Part shown: piece after piece, positions 1-10,700 of the stretch
Layout of the letters: every line of letters starts with the position of its first letter
Numbering within the stretch: the first letter of the stretch is position 1
From: Eudromia elegans
Lineage: Eukaryota > Chordata > Aves > Tinamiformes > Tinamidae
DNA: 64,000 nt
Direction: 5' to 3'
Assembly (NCBI GenBank): GCA_003342815.1
Contig: PTEX01000011.1
Span: 2,148,363 to 2,212,362, forward strand
Translations under genes and position numbers: made by a program
The notes under the pieces: model-generated
Told to the model about the DNA's origin: nothing
Database searches by the model: none
The model's input: the letters and a program-made list of their open reading frames with translations, nothing else

Positions 1-1740
1 AGTAAACAACTTCAGCCATCTAAGACACTAAACCAGGAACACCAGATGATACTGCACAGCCAGAAACAAGTATTAGCATTATTTTGTTTGTATTTTTGTT
101 TGCATATTTCCACTTGGGTTTTCTTTTATATTTCACCCATATTTTGTCAGTTCTCTGAGGCTTCTTTTTCTGTTTTATCCACAAAACCTGACTTTGCATC
201 ATCTCTGGTTTCTGTTCCTTTTTCCTGATTCTCTGATGGGATGCCCTCCGTCTGCACACACACTAATCTCAGTCCTTTAGATGATACATCTACACATCAG
301 CAGGGAAATGAAGACATGGAACAGCTGGAAGAGACTGTCCTCCCTAGGCAGCAGTTTAGTATGGATCATTGGATTTACATCACCAGCATTGCTAACACTG
401 ATTTGACTGTTAATCTCTCGAGTGCCTTAGGAACTACAGGATAAATCCAGTGAAGGAGTGCTCATACGGCCCTATAGAGCTTCAGCGCTTATCCTGGCCC
501 TCCGCTCATGTGAACTGAGGTGTCCTTACTGGCAATGCCAACTCGAGGTGTCGGCGCTTTGCAGACTGGGGCGCTCTGTTGCTGTGGTGCTGTTCCTACC
601 CGTGGGAGGGCTCTGATGCAAGCCAGCTCGGCTCATGCTCAATACCCTGATGAGCGCCCCCCCCTGCTTTCTTCCTTATGCACATACACTTATTCCAGTC
701 CCTGTCAGATCTCACCTTAGTGCCTTTGAGTGGCCAGGGTCCTCTACAGCAGCATCATTTCTCTCATGTAAAAAACTGCTCTTACGTACCTTTTACCGAG
801 CAGCAACTCATTATGTGCTAAGCCACTACCCATGACTAGGATATCGACACCGTCTTTATTCAGAACCCTCATATCTGAGCACAGGGCAGAATAAATAGAG
901 ATGAGGATGGCAAGGAGACCGGCTGCCCTGTCTCTGCTGCATGTGTCACACTGACAGCGAGACCTCTTCCTAGACTAGGAGAGAGGGAGTTGTGCTACCG
1001 GAGGCAGCAAACCCTCAGCCACCAGCAGCTCCCTGCACCCTGCAGAAACAAGGACCGGCATGAGTTGCAAGCACGGTCTGGATGCATCAGGACTTGCCCC
1101 AACACCAGCCCATGGGAAGAGCCAAACAGCGGCCTGCATACATATAATGCACGCATATAATGTATATAATTCACTACTTACAGTCACACATCAGGGGTTG
1201 TGATCTTTGAAAAGCACTGACTGCTTAAAATATTCCTGGAGCTGTTGTGATTCTTTTAGAACAGACTTGTTGTAGAAAATAATTAGTGTTGAACAATAAC
1301 CCGTATAAATCCATCCATTGCTTCTGGTAGTGAACTTCACCAGACTGAGAAAATAGCTTAGGCAAAAGCACTCTTTTGTGATAAGTATTTAAGAAATCAA
1401 ATAGCAAAGTTATGTTACCTCTCATTAATAAAACATTAACTATTTTATATAAAATTCACAGACTTAACTCTATTAGCATCATAAAACTTTCTCACTTTCT
1501 TTTCTTTAAGACAATTTACTTAGGCACACAAAGCACTAACTCCAGCTTTAACTGAATAAGAAAGGATTCAGTGAAATCATGAGGATTCAGTGAAATCATG
1601 GGGAATTTATGCAGTTCAGAATAAGCTAATACTGTACTTCGCAGAGATTTTTAGTCTGTGATAGCGTGATGTCCCTTCTTGTGCCCTGCCCTACAGTGTG
1701 TGCTGGAACTGGATTTTCAGCCGCTCCGTGCGTTTGCACT
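1..1740. other. Intergenic, no gene recognised
   Basis: Only short open frames without family resemblance occur on either strand. The stretch from about 440 to 700 is richer in G+C and CpG than its neighbours, but it lacks a convincing exon or promoter layout. A 19-bp unit is repeated in tandem at 1564-1582 and 1583-1600. If the human gene order holds, this is the far upstream side of POP4. Confidence 0.6.
1564..1600. repeat. Two-copy 19-bp tandem repeat
   Basis: The unit ggattcagtgaaatcatga starts at 1564 and again at 1583. The second copy is identical over its first 18 bases. This is a recent local duplication about 500 bp upstream of the POP4 start. Confidence 0.9.
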
Positions 1741-1749
1741 GGCAGTGAG

Positions 1750-2105
1750 CGCGCACGTGTGGGTGAAGGGAGGTGCAAGTTTTGACGGGTGCCCCCAGTA
1801 CTGAAGGAAACAAACCACCCGCCGCCCGCCGCGCTCACCACACTCCGCAGAGCTCGCGGGGCGCTGCGCCTGCGGCAGCGGTGCCGCCCGCAGCCCGCCG
1901 GGGTCTCCCTCCGCCACCACAAAACGTTCGGTCCGTTAATTTTCGAATCCTGCCCGTGACAGCGACCGTTGGCTGCGGGCGGGGCTGCGGGCGGGGCCAC
2001 CCCAGCCCCGCCCCCAGTAGCCATGCGCATGCGCCCCTCGCCCGGGCGGCCCAACCTGCTTAGGAAGCGGCCGTGCGCAGGCGCCGCCACCAGGGAGCTG
2101 CCGCC
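1750..2105 (+). promoter_or_regulatory. POP4: POP4 CpG-island promoter
   Basis: GC content and CpG density rise sharply here from an AT-rich flank and stay high through the first two POP4 exons. Visible elements are GGGCGGGG boxes at 1977-1984 and 1989-1996, an opposite-strand GC box near 2006-2014, an NRF1 palindrome at 2025-2034, a second NRF1-like TGCGCAGGCGC near 2073-2083, and an ETS-like GGAAGCGG near 2063. No TATA box is placed usefully, which fits a housekeeping promoter with dispersed starts. The transcription start is inferred to lie shortly upstream of 2106. No initiator can be fixed from sequence alone. Confidence 0.8.
2025..2034. promoter_or_regulatory. NRF1 binding palindrome
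   Basis: GCGCATGCGC is the exact core of the palindromic NRF1 site (known consensus YGCGCAYGCGCR). It lies about 75 bp upstream of the POP4 start codon, the usual place for NRF1 in housekeeping promoters. Binding itself is inferred. Confidence 0.75.
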
Positions 2106-4486
2106 ATGGAGGGTGAGCGCGGGGCGCGGAGCGGGGCAGGCGGCGGCGATGGCCCCGGCCCGCGTAACGCGGCGCCGCTCCGTGCCTTGCAGGTCTGCTC
2201 TACAGCCGCCTGTCCGGGGGCGCCGCGGGGGAGCTGAGCGCGCAGGTACCCGGGGGAGCTCGCGCAGGGGGCGGGCGGGCGCGGAGGTGCCGGGTGAGTG
2301 AGGAGGCGCCCGCCGGCCCGCGCGGCTTTGGCGTCGCCGCCGCTAGCTGCTTGCGCCTACCTGCTGCCAGCTGCAGGGCCCCGAGGCGGCCAAGGCCTTC
2401 GTGAGCGGCTTCCTGAAGCGCAGCATGCCCAAGATGAAAGACGAGGCCATCCAGGACATGCTGACTCGCAAAGCTGTCGTCCTCGAGCATTACTCTAAGA
2501 GAAAGAAGAAGGAGAAGAGGAAAAAAAGAAAAGGGTTTACCGCCAAGGAAAGGCGAGAGCTGCGGCTTTTTGAAATTGAGCCCGAACAAAGAAGGTATGA
2601 TCGTAAAGACTGTGCAGTAAAAGCAGAAAGTTCATTGAAACTGTGTAAAAAAGTACTTAGGGATGAAATGCTTCAGTGAATTCTAGTTATTTTTCCACCA
2701 AGAGAAGAATTTCTTTGCCTACATCTTTGGAAAAGTGTCTGTTTGCTGCTAGGTCTCTCTCCTTCTGTTAATTGACTCATGAACACAATATCTGACTCCA
2801 GGTGTGAACATGAGACTTCCTGTGACCAACAGAGAGGCAGAGTTTGGTGCCAGTCCCTGTAGCTAACGCAGGCTGAATAAAGTCCTTGTATCAGATTCCT
2901 CCAACTTGCAATGAATATGGCCATTACTGCGAGTAAAAGGATAGAGATGCATAGAAGTACAAACTTCAAGCCTTAAGTAATGCAGCCACAGCCTATAAAA
3001 TACATCACTATTTTGGGTAGATGTTAGTTAGTCCACTTTATAGTAACAGACCTGTGGCTTGCAGTAGATTCCCTTAGATTTACCTAAAAGTTGTAAGAGC
3101 AGATTATAAAATGATGAATATTAGTATTACCTCTGTAAATATGCATTACTACTGTTATCAAGCAGTAGATTTCTGATAAATAAGTTCCTGAATAATGTTT
3201 CTGCCTTTTCTGTAGATACGCACTCTTTCTACCACTGCACGAACTCTGGAAGCAGTATATCAGAGACCTGTGTTATGGGCTCAAACCAGATGCGTAAGTG
3301 GAGATATTCTTAGAACTTGTGTTCCGATTCACTGGATACCTCAAAGTTTACTTGGAACAATGTATCCTGGATAAGGAAACATTGTTTCTGCAAGCTTTGA
3401 CATATTCTTAATGTCATGTTTGTAAACCTCCCTTGCTATATGTTTTCCTTCCCCTCTTCTCTGACCCCATTCAAGGCAACCACAGATGGTTCAGGCCAAA
3501 CTGCTGAAAGCTGACCTCCATGGCGCTATTGTTACAGGTATTCAGTTTCTCTTCCCTTTCAAAATTATCTAAAATTTAGTAGATGCTACTGTATTTCAGA
3601 TGCTTAATTTCAAATTCCTTTTAGAATCATCAATACTAGAATTACAAAGTAATAGAGGTCATATGGCGACTAACTCTTCCTCCACTTAGCAGTGCTACTT
3701 TTCAAGTGCTCTTAAACTTTGTTAGTTACAAAGATTACCTAGGAGTCTTATGAGCTATTACTCTGATAATATTTTTTCAGAATAAGTTGAAGCATTCTAT
3801 ATATTACAAATCAACTTGTAGATTTATGAAGTAACTGTATTACATCAGTCAGAAAATATTCTAATATATGCATACTTTTGTGTTTTTGCAGTAACAAAAT
3901 CAAAGTGCCCCTCTTATGTTGGGATAACAGGAATCATTCTACAAGAAATGAAACACGTCTTCAAAATTATCACTAAAGACGACAAATTAAAAGGTACAGA
4001 AGCTAACTTTCACTATCTGAATGATCTGAAATATTTCTTAAATGCACTGTGCATTTTGTTGGTACATTACAGCAGTACTTTTAGGTCTCTGCATTAAGTG
4101 AGTACTGACTCCGTAACAGCCCAAGATCTTGCCAGACAGCTGAGATTTCCTACGAACCCAGCATTATTTAGGTTGCTTAGATTCATCTGACTTGTGAGTT
4201 GTTCTCTGCGGCACTTGCGTACTGCAAACAGGAATAGAGCAATTCCCATGTAAAACTTAAATGTTTCAAGTTTTAGTAAGAAATAGAAAATAAAACATTA
4301 CTTAGTTAACACTGGTCCACTTTTAACTTCTTCACCCTTTAATTTTCAGTTGTTCCCAAACTCAACAATGTGTTTAGCTTGGAGATTGACGGATTTATTT
4401 CCTACATCTATGGAAGCAAGTTCCAGTTTAGAGCAAGTGAGCGATCTGCAAAAAAGTTCAAGCTGAAAGGCACTATCGACCTCTGA
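2106..4486 (+). CDS. POP4: POP4, ribonuclease P/MRP protein subunit p29 (7 coding exons)
   Basis: Protein subunit of nuclear RNase P and RNase MRP, which trim the 5' leader of pre-tRNA and process rRNA in the nucleus and nucleolus. Coding exons: 2106-2112, 2193-2245, 2377-2594 (or from 2371), 3216-3293, 3476-3537, 3892-3993 and 4350-4486. All introns are GT-AG and the phases join cleanly. The product is 218 aa, or 220 aa with the upstream exon-3 acceptor, and human p29 is 220 aa. A poorly conserved N-terminus precedes a lysine-rich segment (KRKKKEKRKKRKGF, a probable nuclear localisation signal). Then come the conserved blocks LFLPLHELWKQYI, AKLLKADLHGA, KCPSYVGITGI and IDGFISYIYGSKFQ of the Sm-like Rof/RNase P fold, and the C-terminus KGTIDL. 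The start is ATG in a strong context (gccgccATGG) inside the CpG island. The gene is intact. Confidence 0.97.
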
Positions 4487-4740
4487 CTTCATGGAAATAG
4501 AGAAGTAATATTAATAAGGCTCTTGCTTTCATGCAGCTTAAAGACCATTCTTTGCCATATTGAAAATGACAATGTGTGAAACTTTCTAAAGCATTTCTTC
4601 ATACTGAAGAATCACTAGAATCTGTTTTGTCTTAAAACTGCAACAGTCTGAGACTGCTTTGCAGTTGCATATGTTTTGTTAAATGTATATAACATTCTGA
4701 ATTATTAAACTTTTCTAATTAGTATGGATTACTTGACTTC
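4487..4740 (+). other. POP4: POP4 3' UTR
   Basis: A short AT-rich tail of about 240 bp runs from the stop codon to the poly(A) signal. It has no open frame or repeat. The end is inferred from the poly(A) signal at 4704-4709. Confidence 0.75.
4704..4709 (+). terminator. POP4: POP4 poly(A) signal ATTAAA
   Basis: ATTAAA, the commonest variant of the poly(A) signal, lies 218 bp after the stop codon. It is followed within 40 bp by T/GT-rich sequence around 4738-4756 that can serve as the downstream element. Confidence 0.7.
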
Positions 4741-4756
4741 TGTTTCATGTCATTTG

Positions 4757-7700
4757 TACAATGAAAAACAATTACAACTTCATTATTGTTGCCTTATGTT
4801 GCCTACTTTCTAATTAGTATAAGAAGTTGCTTTATGAATTTTCCACCTAGCTTCAGCATAGTCCTGTTTTATGTATCTTTAGATATGTCTCTGCATTAGA
4901 AAAATCTTTCTTGCAAAAGAGGTTAGTTGCATACAAAAAAAAAAGCTAGATGGCATCTCATTCATAATCCTTGTGAGCACCGCATCTCTGGAACACAAGG
5001 GATCTTGCTTTTAGCTTCCTGCTATAAGTCCCCCTCAGCTCCCAGGGCTTCACAGCCCTGTTCCTTCCCCAGAGCAGCTGCAGTTACAGCCTGGGGGATG
5101 CTGCTTTCCAGAAAGCAAGAACTGGTGCTTGAGTCCCTGTCAAGTCATTAGGTAAAGTAGCTGGTGCAGAAATAAGCATTTGTTGCAATTAAGTGAAGTA
5201 CTGTCCTTAAGAGAAAAAAATGCCTATTTTATATAGCAGAAAAAAACCAAGAGTCATTTCACTGTAACAGAAATACATGAGAAATAAATGCTAGAAAAGC
5301 TATTATCAATACAGAAAAAAATATTTGAAAGTTATGAAGACTGCAAGCTTTTCCAGCAAGTGCATATCTGTGCGAACAAGATACATGAACACTGTTCAAT
5401 TTAAGGTACACTATTATTAAGGTACATTATTATTCCTCTCAAAGTTCTTTGAAATTAAATCTTTCAGTTTCCTATGAGAGTCCAGAAAGAAAGACAGAGT
5501 AGAAAGTCATAGTACAAACTTTCTTTCAAGATAGTGACCTGTTTTTTTCAGGACAATGACCAGGATTTGCACATAACCTCCTATGTAACATCTAATTAAG
5601 ACATCTGTTAAATGTCTATATTACTAGTGGAAAGCTAATAAAAATTTATTGGCACAGTCCTGTTAATTAACATTTAATGGCTGTCTTAAATAGACATCAT
5701 TAATGGGAATGCCATACAGTTTGAATTGAGTACCATCGTGTTTTACTGTGCTGTGAAGGATTTACATTCTACCAGCAGAGTCCCGTGCACAGCCTGCACT
5801 CAAACACAGTAAACTTTCCATTGGTCACAAAGGAGCTTTCTTATGAACTGTGTAACATGAGCATGACTGCTCACCACTTTCACACTGCTGATTTGTGACT
5901 ATTTCCCCCCTCTTCATTAGCCAAGATAGTAAATAATTAATGGGTTTAATATGAGCAAATCAGAGAACTAATCACAGCTGCTCATGCATCTTCCTTCATA
6001 TACACAAAACTATATAGAGCAGGGACACATTTTTTCATAACGATTTTTACTCCTAAACTCTATTACCTAGTTAGCCTTTTCTTTAGGGAGAATGAACAAA
6101 GATTACTCAAATTATGGCTATCTCAGGCAGATAGCATTTGGAAAAAATCAGCTGAGATACACATACAAACTGCAGACACACCTGGCTCAAGTAGTTTCAA
6201 CTCCATTTGCAAATGTAAGTTAAAAACCCAGACTGAAAACAATAGCAAACAATAGTGTGTTTCTGATAGACACACACAAGATGGAGCAGAGAGAAAATAA
6301 GAGAAGAAAGGAGAACCAGCCTGGTAGGGGAAAGAAATCCTGCAGAGCACAACTACAGAGCTCACAGGTGTCTGCCTAGGCACTGCGCAGGCCTATATTT
6401 TTCTAGAGAAAAATTACTGTGATTTTGTTACAGACTGGGTTATCCACTAACCACCTGGAGACTACTGGCTGTTCTCTACATCTTCACTTCTCTTTTTTAA
6501 ATCATTTGCAAAGATTTTTTGAAAACAGATAAACACCACAGAAATGAATATGAAACAGTCCTTGGGAAGTGAAAAAAAGCAACAACATCTCTTCTAAAAG
6601 TTACTAAACTATTCATTTTGTGAGGCAGATGCTCAGCCTTGCAGGGAAGGGCTCAGCTTACCACAGAACTCTTGTAGCAACCCAGATCTGCACATTTGCA
6701 CCAAATGAGCAGCATTTCTGCTTAAAACTCTCAAGTGGCATTCCTTGCCCCATCTCATACAACTAGAACAGTTTGGGTTTTTTTCCAGCTCCTCTCTTCC
6801 TTCATTTTATTTCACTTGAAGCACTGCTAAGGTATTGGGTAGGAAGCACTGGGCTGGGACAGACACTTACCTGGGACGTGTTCTTGTTCCTCAGCATCAA
6901 CAACACGCTTCCAGGAAAGGCACTGCTTTTATCTAAACAGGGTAGTTCTCAGCCCCTTACCAGAAGCCCACATTCATTTCCTAAGTGCAAGTGCCCCAAA
7001 ATAGACAGACAGATTTTCTAAGTAACAGAAAGTGCCAGTCAGATGCCTTCAGCACTCTGAAATTTCCCCAGCCAATCTTTCCTTGCACCTGCAGTGATAT
7101 TACTCTCTTATAAAATAAGTGAAAGGCTTCAGCAGTCCCTCACCTGTCCTTTTTGGTGCCAACACTCCCCAACAGCCTTGTCCTCCTCAGCCTGCACCCT
7201 GCAAGAGGCTTGAGCAGTGGCACCCAAGCAGAAGGTCGCCAATACTCAGGAACAGCAGCTTCAGATGAGCCTCCAACACCAGCACAGGTGAGGCAAATGC
7301 CCAGCGCTTGGCCTCCTGGGCAATATCAAAATTCCAAACAAGCTCTCTTCACATAGCAAACACCTGAGTAGTTTGAAAGACTAACGCTCATCTGCTGTGC
7401 CTCATATGGCAGCTGTACTGCCTTTCTGTACCCACAGCCAGCTGGTTAGTGCGCAAGGTCTTGGTAAGTAAAGCACATTACTTCACACAGACACAGAACA
7501 TTCGTTCACCTTTGTATGTCTCGCTAAACAGAAACAAAACAAAACAAAAAAACAGGTTTATAAAGCTAAACATACTATAGTAGTCACCAGACCATGGTTC
7601 TACATTCTAGGTCAATAAATACAACTCCAAATGATAGGACAAAAGTTACTGCTGTGTGGCATTTCATTCAGGTTTTTCCCACCTCTGTCCCACACAACCC

Positions 7701-10700
7701 CCCACCTCAACGCTACCATTCCCGTAGGAACTACCTCCACTTCTCCATTAAATTCTCTATAGCGTTTCACTGATGAATATGCATTCTTTTGGTAAAGATT
7801 CTCCCTCAGCGTTCTGGCTTAATAAAATTAATTAGTAAAAGTGAAAACTAGCAGATCAGTGACCTGCTGCTGTGGAGAGGAGCAGTTACATGTGGCAAAG
7901 GCACCTGCAGTCTGAAGTGCCAACGGCAGCTACGGTCTGACAGCTACCTGTGCCCACCTCCTCTGTGCTGGGGGAGACAGGGAGCTACTGGATCACCGCA
8001 GCATCTGACACTGGACTGGAGCCCTCCCCAGCGAGAAGCCCTGCTGTTTGTATGCTAGTTTTGTCTTAGACCATTACATTATAATAATTTAATCATTAAG
8101 AATAAAAAAATTCCAGTAGGTAACTCAACTACAATAATGTGACCAAGGGTTTTGAACCAGCTGGGTAAAGGAAAAGGCACAGTCAAAACTTTACATATCC
8201 TGCCCTGCTCTCCAGACAACACTTTATTTTTAACCTATTACTTTTTTCAATTCTGTTGTGAACTATTCCCACAGAAGCAAACTCTTGCCCAACACAAGTG
8301 ATTTAAAACCTGTTATTTTTCATTTCAGATACTGCCAGTCTTCTAAAAACCACTGCCTTCTGGAGGTAGCTGAGCAGCATGTTAAAGATTTGCAGCACAG
8401 GCCTGTCAATACAAATCTCCTCACGGCACATTGGTTAATAAATACAGCCACATTTCATTCACTTCTCGAAATAAACTCCTACTCTCATGATGTATGTGTC
8501 CACTTTGGGCAGAGATCCTGATCTTAAAATACATGAAGACACACGTGTATGTCACAGACCTTGGTGGGATTCCATGTGACAAGCAGCAAAATTAATATAG
8601 CTAGAACATTAATTACAATACTAATATGAGAGTTTCTGGGGAGTGTGATATGGCCAAAAACACCAAGGGATGTTGTCTTGACCTCAGTTTTCAAGTCAAT
8701 AATCAAAACTGAACATAAATGCTGAAGTCCTCACACTCTTGTCAAGAGCAGAAGTTCAGATTTTAAAAACATGTCAGGTATCACAAGGGTCCCCCAAGCC
8801 AGCGATTCCCAAGTGAACAACATGTTTCAAAGCCCCTGGACATGTAACAATGTTCAGAGGAACTTGCAGTTAGTGCAAGTCCAGATCTCGGATCACAGCC
8901 TTTGAATATAAGTCCCTTGGTCACCCTCCTGTGTGTGCTCCAAAACTGAGGCCACTAAACTGCACTGTTAATCTGGGGAGAAAGAACACCAGGATTGTGC
9001 ACCTCTGGTAAATGTTAAAACAATCCCATAATTTTTTTTTTTTTTTTTAAGTAATATTGTCTGCAACATGCTGCCATAGCTATTCTTCCTCTAAAGGATT
9101 ATTTCAGAATTATGGACTTGGAAATGTTTAGCTGGATAATTCTTGGGTGGCTGAGGTGCTTGCTGAAGAATTTAAAATATGTAATAGCTATTGAACACCC
9201 CATTATAAGGCTGCCTAATTAATATAAATGATAGTTATGTCTCACTCACACAGGATTATTTTACACGGAGGAAAATCTACCCACTGCCACAGTAGCCATT
9301 TCAATATTTTTTACAGGAGCAATTGCATTATGGCTTCATCGAGCAAAAGGTAAGTAGCCATCTTAAATAATGAAGACTGAAGGTATAATAGTACCAATAA
9401 AGAATCCTGCAGGTTTTTTTATTTCAGAAATTAGAGTTTGATTGCAAGCATGTGATAATGAAAGGGAAAAGCACCCTGGTACGTGTAACCCTTCTGCAGC
9501 CTGGGCTCCCTGGGAACTGCCATTTCTTTTGCACAGAAATGCAGAAGAAAAAGAAAATAGCAAAATAAGAAGCACTTCTCTACTTCCCAGGACAGATCAT
9601 GCTATGCACAGCCATACTGTGGCAGCATTTCACTGTTTCGGTGGATAAAGAATATGCTGTTATGCTTAGAAAGCTGACATTCCTGGAACAGCTACACACA
9701 ACAGTACACGTAAATATCCTCAAATAATGCAAAGTGCCCAGAATTAGACCCATGTGAGTGTCCACAGGCAGACACAAGCCAGCCTTGCAAATTTGTCTTG
9801 GAATTACAACCTATTACAGCATCTCTCTCCCCCAGCCTTTCTTTTTTTCTCTTTTCTCTCTCTTTTTTTCTCCTCTCTCGATCTCTTTTTTTCATCTTTG
9901 CAAGGCTATAGTCCAGTTGGCATTTCTGTTATGAAACCCTAAATCATGGCTTATATATCAGAGATTATAACAGCTATAAAACTTCAGGTAGGATTTAAGA
10001 CTTGGCATGAGCATTCCTGCTTAGGATCTAGTATTTTAAAGCAGTTCCTTGCAGAGAATGCTCAAAGTTTCTTGTTCTGCTGTTACTTTAGGTCTCTATT
10101 GTTACATAATTCTCAATCTAGGTTCTTATGCGCTCCCCATCACAGTGTTCCAGTAATCTCTTTTCACAGCTGCAATTTCAGAATGTTTTTATTCTGAGCT
10201 AGTGCAATTCATTTGACATTTGTTTCTCCGGAAAAGCAAATGTCCAAGAAGGATTTTAAAAGAACTTCTGTTCCAAGGCAACCACTTCTTCAGCAACGAA
10301 ACACCACATCTGTTTTAACAAGTAAAAAGTGGCAAGAGTAGTAACCTGAATTATGCTAACACTGACTACGAAACAAGCTGTCTGGGGATTTGCAAACACC
10401 ACCACCAGCTGCCTGCAAAAAATTTGATTTATCAAACATACCTCAGGCTGGATTTGTCGTGTTTTTGTACTTTCTAAAGACAGAGTTGTATAGAATGTCT
10501 TAATAAAGGAGGTTTTCAGTATTTATTCACTGTTAGCTTTTGTGAAAGGGGACACCCTTGTGACATTTTTTTCAGAAATGTGAATAAATTCCAGGATACA
10601 GAAAGAGTAACAGACCCAGAAATCAAAACTTACAACCAGACATGAAACTAAATGGAAGAAAGCTAAACGTTGGCTAGAAAACAACAGCTTTAGGTTAACA

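Noticed and set aside
1626-2090. 154-aa minus-strand open frame across the POP4 CpG island
   Set aside because: It begins at GTG rather than ATG, is Arg/Ala/Pro-rich and simply reflects scarce stops in GC-rich promoter DNA.
3111-3175. Possible C/D box snoRNA in POP4 intron 3 (ATGATGA at 3111-3117, CTGA at 3172-3175)
   Set aside because: The boxes match, but the flanking sequence cannot form the required terminal stem, and no D'/guide arrangement is evident. Chance occurrence in an AT-rich intron is likelier.
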